A stretch of 64,000 nt of DNA, from NCBI RefSeq assembly GCF_000296855.1, contig NZ_CAKC01000093.1, positions 90,018-154,017 of the forward strand. Direction: 5' to 3'. Below are positions 19,544 to 29,269 of this stretch, one piece after another. The stretch's first letter is position 1, and every line of letters starts with the position of its first letter. The notes beneath the pieces are model-generated. The model ran no database searches. It was not told where the DNA came from and saw only the letters and a program-made list of their open reading frames with translations. A program made the position numbers and the translations under genes. This DNA is from Lactobacillus gigeriorum DSM 23908 = CRBIP 24.85. Its GTDB lineage: Bacteria; Bacillota; Bacilli; Lactobacillales; Lactobacillaceae.

Positions 19544-20503
19544 CTAATTACCTATCCCCTTTTTCTCATATGCATTAATTATCTTAGCTACTACTGGGTG
19601 TCTTACTACATCAGCCGATGTAAAATTAATAAACTTTATTTGGTCGATTCCTTTGAGTATTTCCTTAGCATCAAGCAACCCACTCTTTTGTCTCCCCGGC
19701 AAATCCACCTGTGTCATGTCTCCATTGACAATCATCTTGGAATTAAAGCCAAGTCTAGTCAAAAACATCTTCATTTGCGCATCAGTGGTATTCTGGGCTT
19801 CATCTAGAATAACAAAAGCATCATCTAAAGTTCTTCCACGCATGTATGCTAAAGGAGCAACCTCAATCGTTCCTCTCTCCATTAATCTATCTGTCGTATT
19901 AGTACCTAAAATAGCATAAAGCGAATCATAGATAGGTCGCAAATATGGATCAACTTTTTCCTTTAAATCACCAGGTAAAAACCCTAATGATTCTCCGGCT
20001 TCAACTGCTGGACGAGTTAACACAATTCGTGAAACTTCACCACGCTTAAAGGCCGCAATTGCGCATACAACAGCCAAAAAGGTCTTCCCTGTACCAGCTG
20101 GACCGATACCAAAAACCACATCTGACTTATTGATTGCTTCAACATAATTTTTCTGCCCCATATTCTTAACTCTAATCGGCTTGCCTTTAGCATCCCGAAT
20201 TAAAATTTCTTTATACAGCTCAGAAAAATATTCAGTTGTGCCTTTATCTGCCATCTTCATTGCACTAACAATATCGGGCGCACTAATGTTAACACCAGTA
20301 CTCACAACCTTGTCTAGTTCATGAAGGATCTCGTTTACTAATTTGACTTTGCTGTTATCTTCACCAGAAATAACAATTTCATTTCCAGTGTCAGTAATAC
20401 TCAAGTCATAATTTTCAGCTAGAAGCTGCAAATTTTTATCGTTAACGCCAACAATTTTTTGGATATTTTCTGGATCTTTAGGAATAAAACTGGTTTTAAC
20501 CAA
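19544..20503 (-). CDS. phoH: PhoH-family ATPase
   Basis: 319 aa. Walker A GPAGTGKT (near residues 134-141), Walker B FVILDEAQNT (near 231-240), helicase-like motif NGDMTQVDLP. The start is TTG with AGGAGTGGG upstream. The precise function is unknown; linkage with ybeY and era suggests RNA metabolism. First gene of the phoH-ybeY-era-recO run and 20 bp after yqeY. Confidence 0.94.
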   Translation of the reverse strand: MVKTSFIPKDPENIQKIVGVNDKNLQLLAENYDLSITDTGNEIVISGEDNSKVKLVNEILHELDKVVSTGVNISAPDIVSAMKMADKGTTEYFSELYKEILIRDAKGKPIRVKNMGQKNYVEAINKSDVVFGIGPAGTGKTFLAVVCAIAAFKRGEVSRIVLTRPAVEAGESLGFLPGDLKEKVDPYLRPIYDSLYAILGTNTTDRLMERGTIEVAPLAYMRGRTLDDAFVILDEAQNTTDAQMKMFLTRLGFNSKMIVNGDMTQVDLPGRQKSGLLDAKEILKGIDQIKFINFTSADVVRHPVVAKIINAYEKKGIGN

Positions 20504-20523
20504 ATAAACCCACTCCTTTTATT

Positions 20524-20967
20524 CTACTTTAAATGCTCGCGCACAATAGTTGAAGTGACCTTTCCATCAGCTCTACCCTTGATCTTTGGCATCAAACCTT
20601 TCATTACCTTACCAAAATCAGCTTTTGTTTTTGCGTCTACTTCTTTAATAGTTTCAACCACAATTTGTTCAAGTTCTTCTTTAGAAAGCTGCTTAGGTAG
20701 ATAAGATTCAACGATAGCTAATTCTTTTTTGGTTTCTTCAACTAAGTCGTCTCGTTTACCTTTAACAAAATCAGCAATTGATTCTTCTCTTTGCTTCTTT
20801 TCACGATTCAAGACTGTCAATTCATCATCTTTAGTAAGATCATGTCCTAACTTAATCTTTTCATTCATCAATGCCGATTTAATCATTCTTACCGTGTTTA
20901 AACGGATCTTATCTTTATTTTTCATAGCTTCTTTCATATCTGCCATGATTTGTTCTGATAAGTTCAT
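20524..20967 (-). CDS. YqeY/GatB-like domain protein
   Basis: 147 aa. Typical YqeY sequence: MKEAMKNKDKIRLNTVRMIKSAL at the N-terminus and KADFGKVMKGLMPKIKGRADGK at the C-terminus. It resembles the tRNA-binding tail of GatB, but its role is not established. Strong ribosome site AGGAAGAGG. It lies after rpsU, separated by the rpsU terminator, and before phoH, matching the common rpsU-yqeY-phoH order. Confidence 0.92.
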   Translation of the reverse strand: MNLSEQIMADMKEAMKNKDKIRLNTVRMIKSALMNEKIKLGHDLTKDDELTVLNREKKQREESIADFVKGKRDDLVEETKKELAIVESYLPKQLSKEELEQIVVETIKEVDAKTKADFGKVMKGLMPKIKGRADGKVTSTIVREHLK

Positions 20968-21047
20968 TATTATTGCCTCTTCCTAATAACACTAACTATA
21001 CTCAATTATAACAGAGTTCAAAACAATGAAATAGTTTTTTTACCCAA

Positions 21048-21076
21048 CAAAAAAACTCTCGTCATCCGACGAGAGT
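21048..21076 (-). terminator. terminator after rpsU
   Basis: Perfect 9-bp stem ACTCTCGTC / GACGAGAGT with a four-base loop and a leftward T run. It starts 14 bp after the rpsU stop and should limit read-through into yqeY. Confidence 0.9.
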
Positions 21077-21089
21077 TAATTCGTTAAAA

Positions 21090-21266
21090 TTAATAATGTC
21101 TACGCTTGCGTGCAGCTTCTGACTTAAGCTTTCTACGAACACTTGGTTTTTCATAGAATTCGCGCTTACGGTATTCTTGTAAGGTACCACTTCTAGAAAC
21201 GGAACGCTTGAAACGACGAAGAGCATCATCAATAGACTCGTTTTCATGAACGATAGTCTTAGCCAT
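21090..21266 (-). CDS. rpsU: 30S ribosomal protein S21
   Basis: 58 aa, read directly on the leftward strand: it begins [20 protein letters not shown] and ends in the very basic [11 protein letters not shown]. This is full-length S21. The ATG has GGAGGGATC upstream. S21 binds the 30S platform and helps initiation. It is a monocistronic-looking gene with its own terminator, upstream of yqeY. Confidence 0.97.
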
Positions 21267-21467
21267 GTGTGATCCCTCCTTCCATTTCTTGGCGTTACGC
21301 CATACGTTTAATTAAATTATAGCAAACCATCTTTCTTGGTCAATAGAAAGTTGTAAATTTTTTCAATTTATTTTTCAAGAGATAAATTCCTGCATTTAAA
21401 GTGACTTAAGCGATTTCATTTAGCTAACAATTTGATATAATCATAGTGTAGAAAGAGGTGCTTACTC

Positions 21468-22307
21468 ATGCCAGAAACCAACAACGATACGGCAAAGAAA
21501 GAAGTAAATATTATTATAATCTCAGATGCAGCTGGAGATACCGCATTTAATAATGCTACGGCAGCTGCTGCGGAATTCCCAGATGCCAAAGTAAATTATC
21601 GTAGATATCCTTTTATTACTGATTTAGATAAGCTAAACGAAACTTTCGAAGAAATTGAAAAATTCCCTAACTTAGTAATTATCTATAGTTTGGTAAAAGA
21701 CGAAATGCAACTACCTGTGATTCGTTTTGCAAGAGAACACAACATTCAAAGCGTAGATATCTTTTCACCTGTTGTCGAAGCTTTACAAGCAACTACAGGA
21801 ATGCGACCAATGCAAAAAATTGGTGCTCAGCACAATTTGAATCAAAAGTACTTTGACCGTATTTCCGCTATGGAATTTGCAGTTATGTATGATGATGGAA
21901 AGGATCCAAAAGGATTCCTCGAAGCTGATGTGGTTTTGTTGGGAGTTTCTAGAACTTCTAAAACCCCACTTTCACTTTTCCTTGCAAATAAGAACTTAAA
22001 AGTAGCCAACCTACCTTTAGTTCCCCAAACTCATATTCCAAAAGAAATTTACCAAGTCGATCCTAAAAAGATTATTGGTTTAACCAATGATCCTTCAGTA
22101 TTAAATGAAATTAGACGTCAAAGAATGATTTCTTATGGACTTAATCCAGATACCACTTATTCAAGTATGGATTCAATTAACGAAGAGCTTGAATCAGCTA
22201 AGAAACTTTACCGTAAACTTGGCTGTTATGTAGTTAACGTTGCTCACCGCTCAATTGAAGAAACTGCCGCTTTGATCATGCATCATTTAGGCGTTGAGGA
22301 TCAATAA
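21468..22307 (+). CDS. PpsR-type pyruvate, phosphate dikinase regulatory protein (DUF299)
   Basis: 279 aa bifunctional serine/threonine kinase - pyrophosphorylase family. The nucleotide-binding motif GVSRTSKTPLS lies near residues 154-164; the N-terminal IIIISDAAGDTA is the usual family start. Known members switch PPDK or PEP synthase by ADP-dependent phosphorylation. No PPDK/PpsA gene is in the window, so the client is unknown. It is a stand-alone rightward gene with AGAAAGAGGTG before the start and a good terminator after it. Confidence 0.9.
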   Translation: MPETNNDTAKKEVNIIIISDAAGDTAFNNATAAAAEFPDAKVNYRRYPFITDLDKLNETFEEIEKFPNLVIIYSLVKDEMQLPVIRFAREHNIQSVDIFSPVVEALQATTGMRPMQKIGAQHNLNQKYFDRISAMEFAVMYDDGKDPKGFLEADVVLLGVSRTSKTPLSLFLANKNLKVANLPLVPQTHIPKEIYQVDPKKIIGLTNDPSVLNEIRRQRMISYGLNPDTTYSSMDSINEELESAKKLYRKLGCYVVNVAHRSIEETAALIMHHLGVEDQ

Positions 22308-22325
22308 CAGATTAATAACAAATAA

Positions 22326-22362
22326 GGACTATCAATCTCAAAGTTAGATTGGTAGTCCTTTT
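22326..22362. terminator. terminator between ppsR and yitT genes
   Basis: 13-bp stem GGACTATCAATCT / AGATTGGTAGTCC (one wobble), followed rightward by TTTTATT. The two flanking genes converge, so it may serve both. Confidence 0.8.
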
Positions 22363-22367
22363 ATTCG

Positions 22368-23246
22368 TTATACAATTTCTTGCTCTTTGAATCGGCCATA
22401 AACTTTTTCTACTTCACTCACGCTCATAAAAGCATATGGATCCGCCTGCTTAACTATTTCTCTAATATCGTATAAGTCATAGCGATCAATTATCGTAAGC
22501 AAAACAGTTTTTTCGGTGTGGCCATATGCCCCTTCCGCATCATGTAAAATCGTTATTCCACGATGCATTTTGCCTTGTATACCATCAATGATTGCTTGCG
22601 CATGTTCTGTAATTATCATCACTTGCATTTTTTTATGTTGAGTATAGACGGCATCGATTACTCGACCATTGATAAAAATTGTAAGTGCGGAATACAGTGC
22701 TCGTGTCCAACCAAAAATAAAACCCGCAGCAGCAATAATTATCAAATTAACTAAGATATTGAATTTGCCATAACTTGTCCCAGTTTTTTGTCTGATCACA
22801 ATCCCAATAATATCAAGTCCACCAGTAGAGATTCCATTCTTTAAAGCAAATCCGGTACCAATACCATTGATGGTTCCACCAAAAATAGCGCAGAGCAATG
22901 GATCCCAGTGAACCTCTAACGGCTGAATCACATGCATCATAACTGATCCTAAAACAACTGCGACAATTGTGAAAAATGTGAACTTATGGCCAATCTTTAC
23001 CCACCCCAAAATAAACAGAGGCACATTTAGTGCAAAATACATAAATGAGGTTGAAATAGTAAAGGGAAAATATTTTTCAGTTACTGAATTTGTCAATTGG
23101 GCAAAACCTGTTATTCCTGACGAATACATGTGCCCTGGAGCCCAGAAAAAGTTCAGGGCAATTGCAACAGCAATTGAAAAGAAAAAGGCTGCTGATAATT
23201 TCGAAATGAAATTATATCTTCTATTAAATCTATCTAATTGATCCAT
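22368..23246 (-). CDS. YitT family membrane protein
   Basis: 292 aa. Five or six hydrophobic segments in the first 190 residues (DUF161 repeats with SSGITGFAQL and NGISTGGLDIIG), then a C-terminal soluble DUF2179 domain (MQVMIITEHAQAIIDGI onward). The function of the family is not settled. Ribosome site AAAGGAATTG before ATG. It stands alone, converging on the PpsR gene. Confidence 0.88.
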   Translation of the reverse strand: MDQLDRFNRRYNFISKLSAAFFFSIAVAIALNFFWAPGHMYSSGITGFAQLTNSVTEKYFPFTISTSFMYFALNVPLFILGWVKIGHKFTFFTIVAVVLGSVMMHVIQPLEVHWDPLLCAIFGGTINGIGTGFALKNGISTGGLDIIGIVIRQKTGTSYGKFNILVNLIIIAAAGFIFGWTRALYSALTIFINGRVIDAVYTQHKKMQVMIITEHAQAIIDGIQGKMHRGITILHDAEGAYGHTEKTVLLTIIDRYDLYDIREIVKQADPYAFMSVSEVEKVYGRFKEQEIV

Positions 23247-23522
23247 AATGTCAATTCCTTTAGCAAATATGTCTTGATAACCTAGGACTTGTTACAAGTT
23301 TAGAGCAACTTGCTGATTTGCGAATCCTAGTCAAAATTTTAACATAAAATGGATCAAGTTATTAGTTAATCTATGATTTTAGTAATAAAATCTGCTATCA
23401 GCAAAATTCTCGTTAACGACATTAGGCACATTTTTTGCAAGAGCTTACGAAAATAGCTAAAATTGTTTCTAACAAGTTTTTAAATACTTTAGTATATTTA
23501 ACTTAAGGAATCGAGGAAAATT

Positions 23523-24065
23523 ATGGAAAACGAGCAAACAAAACTTGATACTGCTATTTTTGCTGGCGGATGCTTTTGGTGCATGGTTCAACCTTTCAAT
23601 ACCTTACCTGGTATCAAAAAAGTAATCAGCGGTTATACTGGTGGACACGTTGAAAATCCAACATATGAACAAGTATGTACTGGTACTACCGGTCATACAG
23701 AAGCAGTAGAAATCACCTTTGACCCGGAAGTTTTTCCTTATGAAAAACTAGTAGAAATCTATTGGCAAGTTGCAGATCCAACTGATGCGACTGGACAATT
23801 TCAGGATCGCGGTGATCAATATCGCCCAGTCATTTATTACAACTCGCCTGAACAAAAAGCTACTGCAGAAGCTTCAAAAGCTAAATTAGCAGCTAGTGGT
23901 TTATTCGACAAGCCAATTGTTACTCAAATCGAACCAGCGGCTCCATTTTATCCAGCAGAAGAATATCACCAAGACTTTTATCAGAAAAATCCTCTTCGCT
24001 ATATGATGGAGGAAGCCGGCGGACGTGGCGAATATATCAAAAAGCATTACAAGCAAAATTATTAA
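23523..24065 (+). CDS. msrA: peptide methionine-(S)-S-oxide reductase MsrA
   Basis: 180 aa. The catalytic GGCFWC motif is at residues 15-20, followed by the typical [23 protein letters not shown] stretch (written here only as a landmark from residue 37) and the C-terminal [11 protein letters not shown]. It repairs oxidised methionine with thioredoxin. msrB lies 1.4 kb away on the other strand, with a lysozyme gene between. The start has AAGGAATCGAGG upstream. Confidence 0.96.
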   Translation: MENEQTKLDTAIFAGGCFWCMVQPFNTLPGIKKVISGYTGGHVENPTYEQVCTGTTGHTEAVEITFDPEVFPYEKLVEIYWQVADPTDATGQFQDRGDQYRPVIYYNSPEQKATAEASKAKLAASGLFDKPIVTQIEPAAPFYPAEEYHQDFYQKNPLRYMMEEAGGRGEYIKKHYKQNY

Positions 24066-24079
24066 GATAATACCCAAGA

Positions 24080-24110
24080 CCTTCGTATGTACAATGATAC
24101 GAGGTTTTTT
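24080..24110 (+). terminator. terminator after msrA
   Basis: Stem CTTCGTAT / ATACGAGG (one wobble) followed by TTTTTTATTTTT. Confidence 0.7.
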
Positions 24111-24128
24111 ATTTTTCAAAAATAAAAA

Positions 24129-24160
24129 AGATAGATCTCGAAAACTATCGAAATCTATCT
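24129..24160 (-). terminator. terminator of the first GH25 lysozyme gene
   Basis: 13-bp stem AGATAGATCTCGA / TCGAAATCTATCT (one mismatch), followed leftward by a T run. It lies 14 bp from the gene end. Confidence 0.8.
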
Positions 24161-24173
24161 AAATTTTAAAAGA

Positions 24174-25391
24174 TTAAAAATTGCCAGTTTTGACATAGCG
24201 ATTCCGATTAATTCGGAAATAACGCTTGCCATTAATGCTTATACTTGAACCATAAGTGTACAAAGTCCGGCCAGCGTAAAGCTTACCTTCAGCATAGACT
24301 CTCTGTCCCTGATTATTGTACACATATGCATTGTGAGTCAAAACCCGCTTACGTCCATCAATATTTGATAAGTTAGCGTATTGGTTATCACCAATCTTGT
24401 AATATTGCTTGCCATTAATAACTACCATGCCACCTAAAACAGTAACTTGGTTATATGCTCCAATTGAAGAGTTACCTACTCGATTACCATCTTTATCATA
24501 AATGTATGCCTTGTGCATTACTGTTTTAACGGTTTTCACTTCTGTACTTGAATTAGTGGTTACAGTATTATTCTCAGGCTTAGCTTGTTCAGCAACTTGT
24601 TGTGTATTAGTTACTGGTGCTTGGGTAGTCGAACTATTATATGATAAAGGAAGCAAGGTGATGTTACCATCAACGCTTAAACCACGCCAATTATCAGTAA
24701 ACTGCCAAATCGCGATTCCATCCATTGATGGGAAATAATTGAAATCAGGCGTATCAATTCGCCCTAAAGTAGCGTACGATGCAACCCATAGCGAATTTGG
24801 ATATGAGTTCAAAATTACGCTCGTATCGATGTTATTCCGCAATAAATATGCGCCAGAATACAGTAATGGCTTATACCCTGAAGCACTGATTTGATTCATA
24901 AAAGCCAAGATCGCATTGGCACTAGCCGTTTTCCCAGCGTTAATTGTATTGCCTTGACCAGATTCCCAGTCACAAGCAATATAAGAACCACTTGGTAAAC
25001 CAACTGCTTGAGCTGACGCAACAGCAAAATTAGCTTCTGCTACCGCTGATGCACTATCAGCACCAAAAGTAGCAAAATGGTACGCCATCGGCATCATATT
25101 GTTATTAATCGCACTCGCTACTTGTGCACTTGCTTTAGGATTTTGATAAGATATTCCTTCACTTACTTTAACAATGGCAAATTGAGCCCCTGCTTGAGCA
25201 TCAGCTGTAACATTGCTACTTTGATAACTTGCCACGTCAACTCCATAAGATCTTGCCGCAACTGAGTCAGTAGCTGCTTTTACAGTTACGGATTTTGATA
25301 TGGGTGAAGTCTGAGTTGCTAACCCTGCAACCATAGTTAAGCTACCAGCACAAGCTAATACGCTTAATAAGCGCTGTTCTTTTTTACGCAT
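24174..25391 (-). CDS. secreted GH25 lysozyme with SLAP domains
   Basis: 405 aa from the chosen ATG (MRKKEQRLLSVL), which has GGAGGAATTGG upstream; a longer frame exists but lacks a ribosome site. Signal peptide about 1-38 (ends ...VKAA). GH25 muramidase domain about 45-245, with the catalytic acid region in YGVDVASYQ and IACDWESG. A Thr/Asn/Gln-rich linker leads to two SLAP repeats (KAYIYDKDGNRV ... and NAYVYNNQGQRV ...), which bind the S-layer or wall. Paralogue of the gene at 26081-27235. It probably trims or remodels peptidoglycan. Confidence 0.93.
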   Translation of the reverse strand: MRKKEQRLLSVLACAGSLTMVAGLATQTSPISKSVTVKAATDSVAARSYGVDVASYQSSNVTADAQAGAQFAIVKVSEGISYQNPKASAQVASAINNNMMPMAYHFATFGADSASAVAEANFAVASAQAVGLPSGSYIACDWESGQGNTINAGKTASANAILAFMNQISASGYKPLLYSGAYLLRNNIDTSVILNSYPNSLWVASYATLGRIDTPDFNYFPSMDGIAIWQFTDNWRGLSVDGNITLLPLSYNSSTTQAPVTNTQQVAEQAKPENNTVTTNSSTEVKTVKTVMHKAYIYDKDGNRVGNSSIGAYNQVTVLGGMVVINGKQYYKIGDNQYANLSNIDGRKRVLTHNAYVYNNQGQRVYAEGKLYAGRTLYTYGSSISINGKRYFRINRNRYVKTGNF

Positions 25392-25508
25392 CCAATTCCT
25401 CCGTTTGCTTATATCTGCTCTTTGATCTCTATTAGTACAGCTACATAATAACACGGTTTTAGCAATTAAATTCTTAAGATTGCATGACAGTTTTGAAAAA
25501 TCTCTTGT

Positions 25509-25931
25509 TTAAACAAATAACTGCTTATATTCGCCATATCCTCTTTCTTCTAGTTGGTCATAAGGAATAAAATCTAACGCTGCAGAATTGATGCAATACC
25601 GTAGACCTCCCTGATCAACTGGGCCATCGCTAAACACATGACCCAAATGTGAGTCAGCTTCTGGGCTTTTAACTTCAGTTCGTTCCATATTATGCGATTG
25701 ATCGCGACGGTAGACTAACTTTTTAATTGGCTTGGTGAAACTAGGCCAACCACATCCTGCATCATATTTATCAAGACTAGAGAACAATGGTTCTCCTGAA
25801 ACAATATCAACATAGATTCCCTTCTCGTAAAAATCGTCATACATACCAGAAAAAGGATATTCCGTTGCTGCATGTTGTGTAACTTCATATTGTTCTTTTG
25901 ACAATTCTTTTAATCGTTCTGCTTTATCCAT
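25509..25931 (-). CDS. msrB: peptide methionine-(R)-S-oxide reductase MsrB
   Basis: 140 aa. [18 protein letters not shown] and the catalytic RYCINSAAL are all present. The two CxxC zinc motifs of many MsrB proteins are absent, as in the zinc-free subclass. It complements MsrA (other sulfoxide epimer). It lies between two paralogous lysozyme genes, all leftward; the spacing of over 100 bp suggests separate promoters. Confidence 0.96.
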   Translation of the reverse strand: MDKAERLKELSKEQYEVTQHAATEYPFSGMYDDFYEKGIYVDIVSGEPLFSSLDKYDAGCGWPSFTKPIKKLVYRRDQSHNMERTEVKSPEADSHLGHVFSDGPVDQGGLRYCINSAALDFIPYDQLEERGYGEYKQLFV

Positions 25932-26037
25932 CTTAAAACCTCTTGTATTAAATAAATTAAATCTTTATCTTGTATTATGATAAATATACCAACTTTTGCC
26001 TTAAAAGTGTTGCTAGTTGCTCAAAAATGACAGCAAA

Positions 26038-26073
26038 AAAGTCATTAACTAGCCTTTACTAATTGATGACTTT
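26038..26073 (-). terminator. terminator of the second GH25 lysozyme gene
   Basis: Long stem AAAGTCAT(TAACTAG) pairing with (CTAATTG)ATGACTTT, then a leftward T run. It lies 8 bp from the stop codon. Confidence 0.8.
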
Positions 26074-26080
26074 AAATTGT

Positions 26081-27235
26081 TTAAAAATCAGAAGCTTTAA
26101 TATAGCGATTCTTTTGAATACGGTAATACTTATCACCATTAATTGTTACTGTACCACCATAAGTTGAAACAGTAGTGCCCTGACTAATTGCTGGACTGCT
26201 TACTAACTTACCTTTTTTGTTATAAACAAAGGCTTTATTCTTAAGGATACGTTTGGTTCCATCGACATTATCAACTTTAATGTAGCTGTTTTCACCAACT
26301 TGATAATAGTTTACACCATTAATCGCAACCATACCTCCAATTACTTGGACCTTAGTATAAGCCGCATATGACTTGCCAGCTACTCGTTGACCATTTTGGT
26401 CATATACGTAAGCTTTATGCATAACTGTCTTGCCTGTCGAAACTTCATTAGTTGATGGGGCTTGACTTGAAGCTGAACCATTAATTGATAAAGGCAAAAG
26501 TGAAATATTGCCATCAACGTTTAAGCCTCTCCAATTATCAGTGAATTGCCAAATAATGACACCATTCATTGATGGGAAATAACTAAAATTTGGAGTATCA
26601 ATTCGACCCATTGATGCATATGAAGCTACCCACAACGAGTTAGGAAATGCGTTCGTCACCTTCGCTGTGTTAATGTTGTGATTTAACAAATACGCACCTG
26701 AATACAATAAAGGTTGATATCCGCTATCCTTAATCTGTTGCATAAAAGCGATGATAGCATTAGCACTAGCTGTTTTACCACCAGTAACAACATTGCCATC
26801 ACCAGTTTCCCAATCACAAGCAATATATGAACCCTTTGGTAAGCCACTTGCTTGAGCAGATGCAACTGCATATTTTGCTTCTGCTACTGCTCGAGATTTG
26901 TTCGCACCAAATAAGGCAAAATGATAAGCCATTGGCAACATACTGTTAGATTGCGCACTTGCAATTTGCGCACTCGCTTTTGGATTACGGTAGCTAGTTC
27001 CCTCACTTACTTTTACGATAGCAAATTGAGCCCCAGCATTAGCACTGCTCTTTACGCTTGATGATTGATAAACAGCAACATCTACCCCATATGAACGGGC
27101 ATTTACACTCTTCTTTTTAGCAGCATACACCACATTTTGTGAATTTGAAATAACAGGTACAGCTACGCCACTAGCAAGCAAAATGATGCTTGCACTTCCA
27201 ATTGTTTTTATTAATCTTTTACTTCTGATTCGCAA
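26081..27235 (-). CDS. secreted GH25 lysozyme with SLAP domains (paralogue)
   Basis: 384 aa from a TTG start (GCGAGGGA 6 nt upstream). Signal peptide about 1-38 (…VVYA-AKK). GH25 domain with YGVDVAVYQ and IACDWETG. Two C-terminal SLAP repeats (KAYVYDQNGQRV, KAFVYNKKGKLV). About two thirds of residues match the 24174-25391 product by eye, so the two arose by duplication around msrB. The linker between the domains is shorter here. Confidence 0.93.
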   Translation of the reverse strand: MRIRSKRLIKTIGSASIILLASGVAVPVISNSQNVVYAAKKKSVNARSYGVDVAVYQSSSVKSSANAGAQFAIVKVSEGTSYRNPKASAQIASAQSNSMLPMAYHFALFGANKSRAVAEAKYAVASAQASGLPKGSYIACDWETGDGNVVTGGKTASANAIIAFMQQIKDSGYQPLLYSGAYLLNHNINTAKVTNAFPNSLWVASYASMGRIDTPNFSYFPSMNGVIIWQFTDNWRGLNVDGNISLLPLSINGSASSQAPSTNEVSTGKTVMHKAYVYDQNGQRVAGKSYAAYTKVQVIGGMVAINGVNYYQVGENSYIKVDNVDGTKRILKNKAFVYNKKGKLVSSPAISQGTTVSTYGGTVTINGDKYYRIQKNRYIKASDF

Positions 27236-27372
27236 TTAAATCCCTCGCCTAATTATCTTTGTTATTAATTACTCAGCAATCTATCCACTTAGAATACTAT
27301 AACAGGTTTTGCGATTTGATGCGTTACAATCAGTTAACAAATAGCGACTATAATATTACAATTCTATACAAA

Positions 27373-27394
27373 AAACGGACCAAAAGGCCCGTTT
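27373..27394 (-). terminator. terminator after aspS
   Basis: Stem AAACGGACC / GGCCCGTTT (one mismatch) with an AAAA loop, followed leftward by TTTTTTG. Confidence 0.8.
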
Positions 27395-27412
27395 ACTTGT
27401 TATTGTTATTCT

Positions 27413-29266
27413 TTAATCTTCCCAAGTAGCATTCTTGTCAGCATCTTCTTGAGCTTCTTTTTCCAACCGTTGTTCAGTTTGTGCAACACTTTCAGCATAT
27501 TGTTCTTCAACTTCAATACCTAAGTCAGCAAGTTGTTGATCTGCTACTGGAGCTGGTGCATGCATCATTGGTTCTGAAGCTGATGCGTTCTTTGGAAAGG
27601 CAAGAACGTCACGAATGTTGTCTTTTTGAGCTAACAACATTGCAAACCGATCCAAACCAATAGCTAAACCAGCATGAGGTGGAAATCCCATGTCCAAAGC
27701 ATCCATCAAATAGCCAAATTGTTCATATGCACGTTTCTTAGTAAAACCAAGCGCTTTAAGCATCTTTTCTTGAATTGAACGCTTGTGAATACGGATAGAT
27801 CCACCACCGAGTTCATCCCCGTTCATAACAATATCATATGAACGAGCATGTGCCTTATGAGGATCAGTATCTAATAACTTGATCCCTTCATCATCAGGCA
27901 TAGTGAATGGGTGGTGAGCAGCGATCCAACGTCCTAAACCTTCATCGTATTCAAACAATGGCCAGTCAACGATCCAAACAAAGTCATAAACATCTTTAGG
28001 AATAATACCTGTTTCTTTAGCAAAAGCACGACGTAAGTAATTCAATGAGTCGCAAACTACTTTCCAAATATCAGCTACGAAGACTAATAATTCTCCGCCT
28101 TCCAAAGCAAATTCTTCCTTCAAAGCTGCTTGATTTTCTTTGGTCAAGAAACGTGAAACTGGACCAGTAAATTCACCATTTTCATATTTAACCCAAGCTA
28201 AGCCCTTGGCATGGAATCTCTTGATATATTCTTGCTTTTCTTCAATCTTCTTACGTGAATATGCTTCAGCACCACCTTTAACCGCAATACCTCTTACATA
28301 ACCACCGTTAGCAATAGCACCTGAAAATACTTTAAAATCAGAATCCTTGAAAATGTGGTTAAGATCATGGATGTACATTTCGTAACGAGTATCAGGCTTA
28401 TCAGAGCCATACTTATCCATTGCTTCTTGCCATGAAATACGCTTGATTGGCGTTGGTAAGTCGATATTCATAACATCCTTCATAACCTTCTTAAGCAAAC
28501 CTTCGGTATAGTCTTGAACACCTTGTTCATCTAAGAAAGAAGTTTCCATATCGATTTGCGTAAATTCTGGTTGACGGTCACCACGAAGGTCTTCGTCACG
28601 GAAACATCTAGCAAGTTGGTAATATTTGTCAAAACCAGCACCCATCAATAATTGCTTAAACAATTGTGGTGATTGAGGTAAAGCATAGAAACTACCTGGG
28701 TAGATTCTTGATGGAACTAAGTAGTCACGAGCTCCTTCTGGAGATGACTTACCTAAAATTGGGGTTTCAATATCAATAAATCCATGTTCATCGAAGTATT
28801 CGTGAACTGCGCGCAAAATTTTTGATCTCAAAATAATTGCATTTTGCAAAGTTGGACGACGTAAGTCAAGGTAACGATACTTCAAACGAGTTTGTTCACT
28901 AATTTCAACATCATTTTTGATTTCAAATGGTGGGTTCTTAGCTTCGTTCAAAATGATCATTTCACTAACGTTAACTTCAACTTCACCAGTCTTCATTTCT
29001 GGGTTAACGCTTGAACGTCTAACAACTTTACCTTTAACTTCAATAACATATTCGTTACCAAGGGATTCCGCAATTTTCATCAACTCTTCGCCTGAATCCT
29101 TGTTAACTACAACTTGAACCAAGCCTTCACGGTCTCTTAAGTCGATAAAAATTAGGTTCCCTAAGTTACGAACGCGTTGTACCCATCCAAAAAGCGTTAC
29201 TTCTTGGCCTTCATATTTAGCAGTGATATTGCCACAATAGTCTGTTCTATGATCCATTTTTTCCAT
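27413..29266 (-). CDS. aspS: aspartyl-tRNA synthetase
   Basis: 617 aa class IIb synthetase of the bacterial long type. OB anticodon-binding domain at the N-terminus ([23 protein letters not shown]), motif 2 ([19 protein letters not shown]), the GAD insertion and motif 3 ([14 protein letters not shown]). A short acidic tail ends the protein. It lies 3 bp after hisS, under the same T-box leader. Confidence 0.97.
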   Translation of the reverse strand: MEKMDHRTDYCGNITAKYEGQEVTLFGWVQRVRNLGNLIFIDLRDREGLVQVVVNKDSGEELMKIAESLGNEYVIEVKGKVVRRSSVNPEMKTGEVEVNVSEMIILNEAKNPPFEIKNDVEISEQTRLKYRYLDLRRPTLQNAIILRSKILRAVHEYFDEHGFIDIETPILGKSSPEGARDYLVPSRIYPGSFYALPQSPQLFKQLLMGAGFDKYYQLARCFRDEDLRGDRQPEFTQIDMETSFLDEQGVQDYTEGLLKKVMKDVMNIDLPTPIKRISWQEAMDKYGSDKPDTRYEMYIHDLNHIFKDSDFKVFSGAIANGGYVRGIAVKGGAEAYSRKKIEEKQEYIKRFHAKGLAWVKYENGEFTGPVSRFLTKENQAALKEEFALEGGELLVFVADIWKVVCDSLNYLRRAFAKETGIIPKDVYDFVWIVDWPLFEYDEGLGRWIAAHHPFTMPDDEGIKLLDTDPHKAHARSYDIVMNGDELGGGSIRIHKRSIQEKMLKALGFTKKRAYEQFGYLMDALDMGFPPHAGLAIGLDRFAMLLAQKDNIRDVLAFPKNASASEPMMHAPAPVADQQLADLGIEVEEQYAESVAQTEQRLEKEAQEDADKNATWED

Positions 29267-29269
29267 GTT

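Noticed and set aside
21062..21247. 61-codon leftward frame at this position
   Set aside because: It is an alternative frame over rpsU and its terminator; the S21 frame (21090-21266) is the real gene.
23247..23522. Riboswitch or small RNA between yitT and msrA
   Set aside because: There is some dyad symmetry (CTAGGACTTGT / ACAAGTTTAG) but no terminator or known aptamer motif, so no call is made.
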